From UBA5004 sp038061835 (GTDB lineage: Bacteria > Patescibacteriota > Minisyncoccia > Phycocordibacterales > Zambryskibacteraceae): a DNA stretch of 64,000 bases. The stretch covers positions 1 to 64,000 of the forward strand of contig JBBTYJ010000015.1 in NCBI GenBank assembly GCA_038061835.1, in the 5' to 3' direction. Numbering within the stretch: the first letter of the stretch is position 1; every line of letters begins with the position of its first letter. The translations under genes were made by a program, and so were the position numbers. Below the pieces are notes generated by a model that did no database searches, was not told where the DNA came from, and saw nothing but the letters and a program-made list of their open reading frames with translations. Below are positions 49,548 to 58,249 of this stretch, piece by piece.

Positions 49548-50794
49548 TAGACGGGTAGATTTGCCGGCGCTTCCGTTTTCTTCGACTCCACGCGTATGAG
49601 GGTCGGGGTTGTAACAGTAGCTCCGGGAAAATGAAAGATTGTGGCCAATTCTTCGACTGTTAAGACGTACGGTTTACCAAAAACATTTTTAAACGGCGGA
49701 TTAAAGACCGAGCGTCTCTTGTATGCCTCAAGTAATGTCCTTTGTCTGTATTTTCTTTTTATATCAAAAACGTCTTCCCAGGGATACACGATGCCGGGAA
49801 GAAATTTGTGCGGCCGAATATGGTTTAAAAATGTTCTCGAACCCAACTGGCGCATAGCGCCAATAATTCCGACTGTCCTGCGAACTGCTATTGTTTTGGG
49901 GGCGATATAGACCATTCTAAACATGGCATCAAACGCCAATTTGGCCGCATTTCGTTCGATAGAATCGATTGTATCACTTTGAGTTTTAGTGAGATTAAAA
50001 AGACTATTGGGTTTACCCTTTTCTGTTTCAATAAAACTTTCTTTTTTAATGAACTTGTCTATTTCTTCCTTGATATTTTCCTTCCAATCGGGTTTGGTAA
50101 ATAATCGAACATCTTCAAAACCCTCTTTACGATGACCTTGGATCAAAATTTGGATCCATTGATTCTCTCCCGGTTTAAGAGTCCCCAAATATTCTAGAAT
50201 GGGAGCGATTGGGTCAATTATTTCTGTCTGTTCTTTGCCTGTCTTATCAAGCCCAAAATCAATATATGTTTTGATTGGATAGATATCTGGTTTGTGCAAT
50301 CGAGTCGTTATGCCGGATAGATTCATTGTTTTAGGATCAAAGATAATTTTTGTGGCATAATCTTCCACTTCCACAACCTCGGCGCCGGGATAATGAGTAT
50401 AAATTCTAGATTCAATTATGCGTTTCCATTTGGGAAACGCCCAGATAAAAAATTTTACTTGCCCACCAATCGATACTATTTCAAGAGAAAAAACGTCTCT
50501 TACCGCACCCTCAAAATAAACCTCTGTCAATGTGCCTATGACATCTTCCCAGATACCATCAAGCACCATTTCCATGGCTGCTGGCGACTTTTCGGTATTT
50601 TTAGGAATTTTTATTTCCAGAAGAATACTGCCAGTTTTTTTCAACCATTCGCGCCTTTTGTAATTGATCCAAGTGTGCATAAACAGCCACAGTAGAAACA
50701 CCGGCAACCAAATGGGCCAAGTGGCAGATACAATCCGCCAAACCTCCCGATAAAAATCAGTTTGAAAAAGGGCGAGAAAGTCACTAATAATCAT
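49547..50794 (-). CDS. Conserved membrane protein, 415 aa
   Basis: Not firmly recognised. One N-terminal helix (IWLPVFLLWLFMHTW) and a large cytoplasmic part. The C-terminal PYVLTVEELATIFHFPGATVTTPTLIRVESKKTEAPANLP resembles the end of proteins found with TraD/VirB4-type ATPases, where a phrase like ELATLWHLP..V..P is common. That hints at a secretion or DNA-transfer role, but no ATPase is near. TAGAAT lies seven bases before the ATG. Confidence 0.7.
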   Translation of the reverse strand: MIISDFLALFQTDFYREVWRIVSATWPIWLPVFLLWLFMHTWINYKRREWLKKTGSILLEIKIPKNTEKSPAAMEMVLDGIWEDVIGTLTEVYFEGAVRDVFSLEIVSIGGQVKFFIWAFPKWKRIIESRIYTHYPGAEVVEVEDYATKIIFDPKTMNLSGITTRLHKPDIYPIKTYIDFGLDKTGKEQTEIIDPIAPILEYLGTLKPGENQWIQILIQGHRKEGFEDVRLFTKPDWKENIKEEIDKFIKKESFIETEKGKPNSLFNLTKTQSDTIDSIERNAAKLAFDAMFRMVYIAPKTIAVRRTVGIIGAMRQLGSRTFLNHIRPHKFLPGIVYPWEDVFDIKRKYRQRTLLEAYKRRSVFNPPFKNVFGKPYVLTVEELATIFHFPGATVTTPTLIRVESKKTEAPANLPV

Positions 50795-50815
50795 GCTCTT
50801 AATTCTACACGGAAC

Positions 50816-51853
50816 CTAAACGCAATGGTAGCGGCCAGAAGAATCTTTCTTAAAATACTTAGTATTCTGAAGATTTACTAAAATAGTGTTTTCCTTGACG
50901 TAGCGTTCTTTGAGAACTTTCTCTATAATCTTATCTTTCGTCAATGGACCTTCTTTTTCCAAAATCTTTTTAATAACGTCTTTAACCACACCGGACATAT
51001 ATCCCCATTCAGAGAGAGCATAGAGACCGCGTCCCACCAAGACAAATCTGGGATCCTTAATCAGTTCATTGTGGGTAGTAGCCACATGCGCCTTTTTATT
51101 GAAATATTGAGTAATTGCTTTGGCCACTTCTTTGAAATGAATCGGGGAACCATGTTTTCTGATTACCAGAAAGGCGTAATCGCGCATCCCCTTTGCATTA
51201 ACATTTGAAGATGATGCTCGACCCCACTCCCCTAAAGGATTTTTGCCAATTTTATGGGAAATGGCGAACCAACGTTTAATCATTTCTTCATTTTTGTACT
51301 TTTCGTTCAAATCCTTTACTTCTTCAAGAAAAGAGCCGATGAGATCGCTCTCTACCACAAGTTCATCATCAGACAGCGAGGAGTATAATTTGCGGAGCGC
51401 GGATTTAATCTTTTCCGCAAGCTCTCTATCTACGTGCCAATGATGCTTGAACTCTTCGTCTGCCTTCTCGCGCTTAAACTCTTCGCCAATAATTAGTAAA
51501 AAATAAAAATGATTTTGGATACTCGGCTCTTTGCTCAAATGTTTAAGAAGATCTTTCTCGGAAATAATACCGCCAAGTGCAAGAATGGTTTCCTTCAATT
51601 CGACAAAAACCGGTTCGAGATCCTTATAGACCTTAGATTTACGAATAGTTAAAAGAGAGTGATTCTCTATTTGGCGCACCCGTTCTCTGGTAATACCATA
51701 TTTCTTGCCTATAGCATCCAAGGTAAACTTGATAGCTTTGGATCCCAATCCGTATCGATTAATAAGAATATCCTGTCCACGCTTGGTTAAAACTGATAAT
51801 AGCCGTTTGGTGATCTCCTTGGGTTTGAAGTTTAGGGCAATTTTTTCGCTCAT
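50816..51853 (-). CDS. Sigma-70 region 4-like / HARE-HTH regulator
   Basis: 345 aa. The N-terminal 65 residues look like sigma region 4 (LLSVLTKRGQDILINRYGLG, AIGKKYGITRERVRQIENHSLLTIRKS). The middle is helical. Residues about 230-300 resemble the HARE-HTH of RpoE-delta (FKEVAKAITQYFNKKAHVATTHNELIKDPRFVLVGRGLYALSEWGY). No region 2, so not a full sigma factor. Start at 51853 with GAGAGAA upstream and a consensus promoter. Confidence 0.82.
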   Translation of the reverse strand: MSEKIALNFKPKEITKRLLSVLTKRGQDILINRYGLGSKAIKFTLDAIGKKYGITRERVRQIENHSLLTIRKSKVYKDLEPVFVELKETILALGGIISEKDLLKHLSKEPSIQNHFYFLLIIGEEFKREKADEEFKHHWHVDRELAEKIKSALRKLYSSLSDDELVVESDLIGSFLEEVKDLNEKYKNEEMIKRWFAISHKIGKNPLGEWGRASSSNVNAKGMRDYAFLVIRKHGSPIHFKEVAKAITQYFNKKAHVATTHNELIKDPRFVLVGRGLYALSEWGYMSGVVKDVIKKILEKEGPLTKDKIIEKVLKERYVKENTILVNLQNTKYFKKDSSGRYHCV

Positions 51854-51863
51854 GTTTCTCTCA

Positions 51864-51892
51864 TTTGTATCACCTATATAAAGAAGTGTCAA
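51864..51892 (-). promoter_or_regulatory. Promoter of the sigma-like regulator gene
   Basis: TTGACA (51887-51892), a 17-bp spacer, and TACAAA (51864-51869), minus strand, ten bases before the ATG. Confidence 0.8.
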
Positions 51893-51905
51893 GACAAGTT
51901 TCGAA

Positions 51906-54086
51906 TCAGGTTACAATGCTGACAATTTTCCCAGGTATCATAATAATCTTCTTGGGATTTTTTCCACCAAGCCATTTTTGAACCTCTGACAGAGCCAAGA
52001 CGTTTATTCTTATTTCTTCCTCACTTTGACTGCGAGTAACAAGCAAATTAGCTCTCACCTTACCATCAACTTGCACAGCCAAATTTACTTCATCTTTTAC
52101 CAATTTCTTCAAATCGTAAGTCGGCCAACTTTGGACATGAATGGAATCTTTGTGTCCGAGAGATGCCCATAATTCTTCGGTAATATGCGGAGCAAAAGGC
52201 GCAAGAAGTAAAATTAAAGTCTCGAATTCTTTTTGGAAAATTTCTTTTTGCTTATCCAGAGCATTGACGTAGATCATCAGAGCAGACACCGCAGTATTAA
52301 ATCCCATAGACTCTATATCGTCAGATACTTTCTTAATCGTTTGATGCATCAAGGTCTCGCTCTTTAAGGTCAGACCTTTGGAAACTTTGGATTGAAGCCG
52401 CCAGACCTTCTCCAAAAATCTCCGCGGACCAACAAGCGCATCTTCGCTCCAAGCAATGGCTTGTTCGAATGGACCCATAAACATCTCGTAGAGCCGCAGG
52501 GTGTCCGCACCAAAACGTTCTGCTATAGTGTCGGGATTAATGACATTGCCTTTTGATTTACTCATCTTCTCTCCCCCCTCGGCTAAAATCAGTCCGTGAG
52601 AAGTACGTTTCTTGTATGGTTCGCTCGTGGGAACAAGTTTCAGATCATAAAGAAATTTGTTCCAAAAACGCGAATATAAAAGATGAAGCACCGTGTGTTC
52701 CATACCGCCGTTATACCAGTCAACCCCGCCATGGCGGGGCAAGTCGCCATCCAGCCAATATTTCAGTTTATCCAGAGATGCAAATTCTCTATCATTAAAC
52801 GGGTCGCAATAACGTAGGAAATACCAGGATGATCCGGCCCAATTTGGCATGACGTCAGTTTCCCTTTTGGCTTGTTCATTACAATTTGGACATTTGACAT
52901 TCACCCATTCCGTGATATTAGCAAGCGGAGATTCACCATCCGGTCCAGGTTCATATTTATCCACTTTAGGCAGTTCCACCGGTAAATCTTTTTCCGGTAC
53001 CGGCACAACGCCACACTTGTCACAGTGAATCACCGGAATGGGCTCACCCCAATAACGCTGACGTGAGAAAACCCAATCGCGTAGTTTGTACTTGACGACC
53101 CTTTTGCCAAAATCTTCGAATTTAGCTCTTTGGTATTCCTTAATAATTGCTAAATTATGTTTCTTTGCAAATATCATATCGCGTTCATCATCGGCAGGAA
53201 CACCCATGATAGCGCCGGTACCATAATCAGACATTACATATTCTGCCTCCCAGACCGGAATCTTCTCTTTGGTCGCGGGATTAGTCACGAAGCGACCAGT
53301 AAATTTATCTTCCTTGCCATTAACCACGACAAAAGTGGCTCCAAAAATCGTATCAGGCCGTGTGGTAAAAATTTCAACATCATCAAATTTAATCAGTACC
53401 CCTTCGCTCCTTCCGATCCAGTTTTTTTGTTGGGTTTTGACTCGTTTCGGATAATCTACGCTGTCTAAATCTTTTTCAAGTCTTTCGGCATATTTAGTAA
53501 TAGCAAGCATCCACTGTTCTTTCTCCTTCTGTTCAACAGATGTGCCGCAACGTTCACAACCACCATCAACCACTTCCTCATTGGCCAGACCAATCTTACA
53601 TTTCGGACACCAATTAATTGGAATCTTTGCCTTGTATGCCAAACCTTTTTCAAGAAATTTAAGAAATATCCACTGCGTCCATTTGTAGTATTTGGGATTT
53701 GAAGTATCAATCTCTCTAGACCAATCAAAAGAGAGGCCTAATCTTTTAAGTTGCGCACGAAAATTGTCTGTATTTTCTTTTGTAATCTCTGCAGGCTGTC
53801 TGCCAGTTTTGATCGCATAATTCTCCGTTGGTAAACCGAATGAATCCCAGCCGATCGGATACAGGACATTAAATCCTTCCATCCATCTTTTACGCGCAAT
53901 AATATCCATCGCTGTATAGGCTCTCACGTGACCAAGATGAATCCCCACACCAGATGGATACGGAAACTCTACCAATGCGTAATATTTTGGTTTCTTGGAA
54001 TTATTGTTCGCTTGATAGATTCCGGATTTTTCCCACTCTGTTTGCCACTTAGTTTCTATCTCTTTAGGATTATATTCCCTAGCCAT
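51906..54086 (-). CDS. leuS: Leucyl-tRNA synthetase (compact)
   Basis: 726 aa against about 860 in E. coli. HIGH motif PSGVGIHLGHVRAYTAMD, two zinc-type CxxC pairs, and KMSKS in GGEKMSKSKGNVINPD. The CP1 editing domain is shortened but keeps TTRPDT and GTGAIMGVPADDERD, including the essential Asp. Two palindromic inserts are in frame: DLPRHGG before VDWYNGGMEH, and KGLTLKSET in the anticodon domain. TATACT lies seven bases before the ATG. Confidence 0.95.
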   Translation of the reverse strand: MAREYNPKEIETKWQTEWEKSGIYQANNNSKKPKYYALVEFPYPSGVGIHLGHVRAYTAMDIIARKRWMEGFNVLYPIGWDSFGLPTENYAIKTGRQPAEITKENTDNFRAQLKRLGLSFDWSREIDTSNPKYYKWTQWIFLKFLEKGLAYKAKIPINWCPKCKIGLANEEVVDGGCERCGTSVEQKEKEQWMLAITKYAERLEKDLDSVDYPKRVKTQQKNWIGRSEGVLIKFDDVEIFTTRPDTIFGATFVVVNGKEDKFTGRFVTNPATKEKIPVWEAEYVMSDYGTGAIMGVPADDERDMIFAKKHNLAIIKEYQRAKFEDFGKRVVKYKLRDWVFSRQRYWGEPIPVIHCDKCGVVPVPEKDLPVELPKVDKYEPGPDGESPLANITEWVNVKCPNCNEQAKRETDVMPNWAGSSWYFLRYCDPFNDREFASLDKLKYWLDGDLPRHGGVDWYNGGMEHTVLHLLYSRFWNKFLYDLKLVPTSEPYKKRTSHGLILAEGGEKMSKSKGNVINPDTIAERFGADTLRLYEMFMGPFEQAIAWSEDALVGPRRFLEKVWRLQSKVSKGLTLKSETLMHQTIKKVSDDIESMGFNTAVSALMIYVNALDKQKEIFQKEFETLILLLAPFAPHITEELWASLGHKDSIHVQSWPTYDLKKLVKDEVNLAVQVDGKVRANLLVTRSQSEEEIRINVLALSEVQKWLGGKNPKKIIMIPGKIVSIVT
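52366..52378. repeat. In-frame near-palindrome in leuS (anticodon domain)
   Basis: AAGGTCAGACCTT, identical to one arm of the inverted repeat in the UDG gene 7 kb away. Encodes SKGLTLK. Confidence 0.65.
52724..52739. repeat. In-frame perfect palindrome in leuS (catalytic core)
   Basis: CCCCGCCATGGCGGGG, 16-bp perfect palindrome encoding PRHGG in front of VDWYNGGMEH, a spot that is tightly conserved in LeuRS. Confidence 0.7.
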
Positions 54087-54110
54087 ATGGGCTAGTATAA
54101 CAAAACTTAT

Positions 54111-55034
54111 TTATTTGAGTCTTACCGGATACAACTCCGGGTCGATAGTGCGAGTAAAACATTGACGTCCCGCTTCATGTTGCCAACTCTCACCAGACTT
54201 ACCCATTGGTTCAGGATAAACTACTCGAGTCGCGGACCCCGAAACATCTTGTGAGATTTTGTTGAATTCCGCGCAAAGATTGAAAGCAAGATTCCCGGTT
54301 TTTTTATACTCATAAGAATCTCTAGTCTGTGGATCAACCGGAACAACAAAACCAGATATCGGATCTTGCAAATCTTCAAGTGAGGCGGGTAGTACTCCCT
54401 TTTGCTGCCAATAATTTACGATTTGCCACTGGATACTTTGCAGATCAGAAACTTTTTGTACATCATAACGAAGCATGCGTTGATTTTGGGGCGTACCCAA
54501 GACGCTAAAACCAGCTACAATAGAGCCGACCACCAAAATCACTGCCACCACTCTCCAGATATTTCTACGAGAACCGGTTAATCTATCTCTCAAATCATCC
54601 ATATAGTAACCAAAAACACAGCCAGCAACCACCAATACCGAGAGAATTTTTAAAAGAAAGGCCGTCGTCATCTCCTGTCCATCAAGAAAATAATAAATAA
54701 GAGTGACAAGATCCCCCGCAAGCACTCCGCCGGCAAGGAAGATGGTGATGTAGATGAGCCACTTGCGGACCGGATAATCTTTACGACTCGGATCTTCTGC
54801 GTATCCCTTTCGGACAAAATTGGTCAGAAAAAGAAAGAGGGGGAAAACGACGATCAACGTTGCCACCGGTAGGGAGATAGACGTTGAGTCGTAGTAGGAA
54901 TATTGATTAACTTGCGGAAAGGCAACGTTGATAACGCGAAACAAAATATTGAGAAGTGCCACTGTGCCTGTGTATAGAATTGCGATAAGAGCAATGTGTA
55001 AAAAGAAATCCTTGGCTGTTATTTTGGTATTCAT
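54111..55034 (-). CDS. DUF5671-type membrane protein
   Basis: 307 aa. Five hydrophobic helices: FFLHIALIAILYTGTVALLNILF, LPVATLIVVFPLFLFLTNF, WLIYITIFLAGGVLAGDLVTLIYYF, LLKILSVLVVAGCVFGYYM, and WRVVAVILVVGSIVAGFSVLG. A soluble tail follows with LASLEDLQDP-like and VPVDPQTRDSYEYKK phrases that recall type II/IV pseudopilin ends. Role unknown. TACAAT lies six bases before the ATG. Confidence 0.8.
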   Translation of the reverse strand: MNTKITAKDFFLHIALIAILYTGTVALLNILFRVINVAFPQVNQYSYYDSTSISLPVATLIVVFPLFLFLTNFVRKGYAEDPSRKDYPVRKWLIYITIFLAGGVLAGDLVTLIYYFLDGQEMTTAFLLKILSVLVVAGCVFGYYMDDLRDRLTGSRRNIWRVVAVILVVGSIVAGFSVLGTPQNQRMLRYDVQKVSDLQSIQWQIVNYWQQKGVLPASLEDLQDPISGFVVPVDPQTRDSYEYKKTGNLAFNLCAEFNKISQDVSGSATRVVYPEPMGKSGESWQHEAGRQCFTRTIDPELYPVRLK

Positions 55035-55046
55035 GTCTCTATTGTA

Positions 55047-55865
55047 TCAAATCAGAAATTCAATAACATCTCCGTCTTGAACCACATATTCCTTACCTTC
55101 GGTTCGGAGCCAGCCCTTTTCGCGTGCCTTGACGAGAGAACCCGCTTCAATCAACTTGTCATAATGTATCACTTCGGCACGGATAAATTTTTCTTGGAAA
55201 TCGGAGTGAATTGATTTACCCGCTTCCGGCGCTTTCGCGCCTCGCCACGTTGTCCAGGCTCGCGACTCATCTTCTCCTGTAGTAAAAAATGTAATCAGAT
55301 TAAGTAGTTTGTATGCTTCTACAATCAACTTATCCAAACCTGTGCCAAATACCGGATCAACCTCGAGATACGGTCCGGGAATTTTATTTTTGAAATCTGC
55401 CGATATTTGGCCTGCAACTTCGGAAATATTTAATACATACAAAGTTGGTTTCCTAACTTCCGCTGCCTCAAGTTCCATATTGATAATTTCAATGTCAAAA
55501 AGCGGATCCACTTTTTCATGCACATGAATAATATCTGGATCTTCAAAGGTTCGCACCACTTCAATAATGGTGTCCACTTCGCGGATATGAGAGAGAAATT
55601 TATTGCCCAACCCCTCACCCATTGAAGCTCCTTTGACCAATCCGGCGATATCAACAAACTCCACCACCGCCGGAATAGTTTTCTTGGATTGTGACAAAGT
55701 TGAAAGTTTTTCTAATCTCTCATCCGGCACCGGCACAATCCCCACTGACGGATCAATGGTGCAGAAAGGATAATTCTCCGCCGGGACGCTTTTTTTAGTA
55801 AGCGCATTAAAGAGCGTGCTTTTACCCACGTTTGGTAGACCCACGATACCAATTTTTAACGACAT
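55047..55865 (-). CDS. ychF: YchF/Obg-family ATPase lacking the coiled-coil domain
   Basis: 272 aa against about 363. G1 GLPNVGKSTLFNALT, G3 DIAGLVKGASMGEGLGNKFLSHIREVD, ATP-specific N-x-x-E in LYVLNISE, and a C-terminal TGS domain (LITFFTTGEDESRAWTTWRGAKAPEAGKSIHSDFQEKFIRAEVI). The helical arm normally found between IINTEL and KPVLYV is missing: here it reads INMELEAAEVRKPTLYVLN. Binds ribosomes and ATP in other bacteria. Confidence 0.93.
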   Translation of the reverse strand: MSLKIGIVGLPNVGKSTLFNALTKKSVPAENYPFCTIDPSVGIVPVPDERLEKLSTLSQSKKTIPAVVEFVDIAGLVKGASMGEGLGNKFLSHIREVDTIIEVVRTFEDPDIIHVHEKVDPLFDIEIINMELEAAEVRKPTLYVLNISEVAGQISADFKNKIPGPYLEVDPVFGTGLDKLIVEAYKLLNLITFFTTGEDESRAWTTWRGAKAPEAGKSIHSDFQEKFIRAEVIHYDKLIEAGSLVKAREKGWLRTEGKEYVVQDGDVIEFLI

Positions 55866-55904
55866 GGGGTTAGATTATCACAAAATACTTGAGGATTCTT
55901 TTGA

Positions 55905-55932
55905 TTGACATATTCATATTCGAGAGTAAGTT
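55905..55932 (+). promoter_or_regulatory. Promoter of the 77-aa orphan gene
   Basis: TTGACA (55905-55910), a 16-bp spacer, and a weak TAAGTT (55927-55932). Confidence 0.5.
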
Positions 55933-55973
55933 ATGCTGTAGAAACAACTGAATTTATAAAAAAGGAGGCAAAG

Positions 55974-56207
55974 ATGTTTCTTGAACAAGTCACTGCGTCC
56001 TGGGCCGGACATCAGACCATGAAGGGTTTTCCGCTCCTGCCTAAAACTCTCCCCACCGAGAGTTCCTACAAACGAGGCGATTCCCAGATTACCAAAACCA
56101 GGTGTTTTAGAACCGTAAGATGGGCTCGTGTATGGCGCAGGGTGGGAAGAAATCCCTCCACAGGCAAAGATATATGGAAATGGAAGGATGCGTACTGGAT
56201 TGATTAA
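55974..56207 (+). CDS. Basic hypothetical protein, 77 aa
   Basis: Not recognised. ATG at 55974, 7 nt after AAGGAGG. Soluble, rich in Arg, Lys and Trp in the second half (RCFRTVRWARVWRRVGRNPS, DIWKWKDAYWID), so it could bind nucleic acid. Own promoter and strong terminator; orphan SD-led unit. Confidence 0.65.
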   Translation: MFLEQVTASWAGHQTMKGFPLLPKTLPTESSYKRGDSQITKTRCFRTVRWARVWRRVGRNPSTGKDIWKWKDAYWID

Positions 56208-56229
56208 CTGATAAATGGAGGAAGTTGTG

Positions 56230-56262
56230 AGGGGTCAGGCTAACCACCTGACCCCTTTCGTT
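56230..56262 (+). terminator. Rho-independent terminator
   Basis: GGGGTCAGG / CCTGACCCC stem followed by TTTCGTTTTATTT. Confidence 0.9.
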
Positions 56263-56286
56263 TTATTTACGGTGGACGTAGTAGAA

Positions 56287-56598
56287 CTACCTTATCGCCA
56301 CTATTGCAAACTGCATAAAATATTTTTCTAAATCTTGAAGAGTAGTTTTATATTCCGCACTGCCAAGCACTGCATCGGCAAAAAGCTCTTTGGCTCTATT
56401 TATCTCTAACATACGTTTGATCCAGCGCTTATCTCTTTGAGTAAGATCAAATAGCTCCATGGCTCGTGTCACCGCTCCCCAAAAAGAACTTTCATCTTTC
56501 CCCTGCCATTTGGCCGCACGACCAACCTCGCTACCAATATTCCCAAACTGCTCAGCGAATGATAGAGACCACCATCTTTCTTTTGAAACCAATTGCAT
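56287..56598 (-). CDS. Hypothetical protein, 103 aa
   Basis: Not recognised by function. All-helical (KERWWSLSFAEQFGNIGSEVGRAAKWQGKD, ESSFWGAVTRAMELFDLTQRD). It lies one base downstream of the DUF5674 gene, so the pair is probably cotranscribed. A two-gene unit of a small helical protein and a small alpha/beta partner could be a toxin-antitoxin-like pair, but there is no direct evidence. Confidence 0.7.
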   Translation of the reverse strand: MQLVSKERWWSLSFAEQFGNIGSEVGRAAKWQGKDESSFWGAVTRAMELFDLTQRDKRWIKRMLEINRAKELFADAVLGSAEYKTTLQDLEKYFMQFAIVAIR

Positions 56599-56599
56599 A

Positions 56600-56947
56600 T
56601 TACTTGACTAATTTAACTACAATTTCCCGTATCTCTTTTTGGATCTCGATATCTTCAACTCTACGAGTCTTATTTTCGAAAGCAGGTTTGAGGTTGATCA
56701 TAGAATCAAATTCAATGAAATCCTCTCCTGATTTATCCAAATATAAGTTTATACCCCACGTATCTTGTGATTCAGAATTTTCTTTTTCCATAAGAAGAGA
56801 TTGAATATCCACGTGTAATTCTCCACCCACACCCATAATACCTCGTCTCACATCAACAACCGCTTTAATGACATCCCCATATTGTTTATGGGCTAGATTT
56901 TCTAACTCACCCTTAGTAATCTTATCTTTAACGATTATGGTCTCCAT
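56600..56947 (-). CDS. DUF5674 family protein, 115 aa
   Basis: Pattern as I recall it for DUF5674: AHKQYGDVIKAVVDVRRGIMGVGGELHVD, WGINLYLDKSGEDFIEFDSMINLKP, RRVEDIEIQKEIREIVVKLV. Function unknown. First gene of a two-gene unit. Confidence 0.75.
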   Translation of the reverse strand: METIIVKDKITKGELENLAHKQYGDVIKAVVDVRRGIMGVGGELHVDIQSLLMEKENSESQDTWGINLYLDKSGEDFIEFDSMINLKPAFENKTRRVEDIEIQKEIREIVVKLVK

Positions 56948-57002
56948 ATAACAAGTTTATCATATTCCCCCACTTATCTATTACCAAACAACCTCTTAAA
57001 AA

Positions 57003-57599
57003 TTATTTCGCTTTGCGGCCGAAATTAAAGACCTTGCGCTTAATGCGCTCTCGACGGGCCACACTGCTAAAATGTTTCAGATAACCAAACTTGCGTACAT
57101 AAATTGGACCGAACCCGGCAAACCACAAAATTCCCTTCCTCAATTCATTGGTGGTATCGCCAAAGACAATTCTCTGTATAAAAGGAATGGTATCGGATGT
57201 GACAAACATGGTGGCGCTTCTGCCTTTCAAAAGTTTTTTCCAAGTAAATTCACTTGTAAATTTATAGGCAAAATCGGGAAGCCACACTCTATCAAAGAGA
57301 CCCTTCAATATGGCCGGCATAGTTGACCACCATGATGGGTAAAAAATCACAAAGTGATCACACCATCGTATATTATCTTGAAAAGCCATCAGGTCTGGTT
57401 CAAGTTCTTGTTTCAGTCTATATCCATGGTGCAGAATGGGATCAAATTGCATACTTCCAATATTCATACGACGCACTTCACGCATAGATTCTTCTGCTCC
57501 CTTCTGATAATCGTCGGCCAAAGTACAGTTAAAGCTGTCTTCGTCTGGATGACCAACTAGAATAAAAATTTTTTTCTTCTTTTTTCCAAATACAAACAT
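57003..57599 (-). CDS. Flavodoxin-fold NAD(P)H quinone reductase-like protein
   Basis: 198 aa. KKIFILVGHPDEDSFNCTLADDYQKGAEE (phosphate/flavin loop), FVIFYPSWWSTMPAILKGLFDRVWLPDFAYKF (NQO/ModB-type motif), and LWFAGFGPIYVRKFGYL. Likely reduces quinones with FMN or FAD. Last gene of the copper operon, where it may limit copper-driven oxidative damage (inference). Confidence 0.88.
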   Translation of the reverse strand: MFVFGKKKKKIFILVGHPDEDSFNCTLADDYQKGAEESMREVRRMNIGSMQFDPILHHGYRLKQELEPDLMAFQDNIRWCDHFVIFYPSWWSTMPAILKGLFDRVWLPDFAYKFTSEFTWKKLLKGRSATMFVTSDTIPFIQRIVFGDTTNELRKGILWFAGFGPIYVRKFGYLKHFSSVARRERIKRKVFNFGRKAK

Positions 57600-57600
57600 G

Positions 57601-57831
57601 CTATTTCATTAATCTTTGCAATTCAGCTTGATGTTCGCGCATAACAACCATAGTGGCCGCCATCTCACTTTGGCCAGTCTTCACCCTTTTTTGCACCTCA
57701 TCTCCGATCTTCTTAAAGAAGTCCGGATATTTTTCCATCAGTCCAAGGATAAGATCGCGCTCTTTTTCCGGCATGTCTTTCATCTTCGCCTTCATGGCTT
57801 GCCGAAGGAAGAAATCTTTAATTTTCCCCAT
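57601..57831 (-). CDS. Small helical protein, 76 aa
   Basis: Not recognised. All helix, highly charged (MGKIKDFFLRQAMKAKMKDMPEKERDLILGLMEKYPDFFKKIGDEV). The MAATMVVMREHQAELQRLMK tail is rich in Met and His, which could bind copper. Lies inside the copper operon, 1 base from the quinone reductase. Confidence 0.7.
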   Translation of the reverse strand: MGKIKDFFLRQAMKAKMKDMPEKERDLILGLMEKYPDFFKKIGDEVQKRVKTGQSEMAATMVVMREHQAELQRLMK

Positions 57832-57841
57832 ACCTGATATT

Positions 57842-58249
57842 CTACCAATTCTTGCAGCACTCTACTACTATTTTAAACCAATTCTTTGTCCGACCGTTTC
57901 TCGAAAGAAATATCAATCCAAACAATAACCACGTTACAACCACCTCTAAAATAATTAATATATCAAGAGTCCTGCTCAAAATTGAATAAAACACGATAAA
58001 GACAGACAGTAAAAATGGAAGTTTAAAAAACTCAAACTTTTCCGGCAATGCGCTGGCCAAATAATACATCAAACCCACCGCAGTACCACCCATCAAAAGC
58101 GCCAGAATCACCAGATCCAAACCAATCGCTAATCCCACAAGCCATGTACCAGACACGGCAAAACAGATAGCGCAGATTTTTGTAAAAATCTTTTTAAGAC
58201 CCAAAGAAAGAACAAAAAATATGATTATAAGTATGGTGGCAATAAACAT
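57842..58249 (-). CDS. Membrane protein, 135 aa
   Basis: Four helices (FIATILIIIFFVLSLGL, ICAICFAVSGTWLVGLAIGLDLVILALLMGGTAVGLMYYL, LPFLLSVFIVFYSIL, ILEVVVTWLLFGLIFL). The CAIC pair at about 31-34 lies at the membrane border. Overlap/contact with the next gene suggests a two-subunit membrane unit. Function unknown. Confidence 0.75.
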   Translation of the reverse strand: MFIATILIIIFFVLSLGLKKIFTKICAICFAVSGTWLVGLAIGLDLVILALLMGGTAVGLMYYLASALPEKFEFFKLPFLLSVFIVFYSILSRTLDILIILEVVVTWLLFGLIFLSRNGRTKNWFKIVVECCKNW

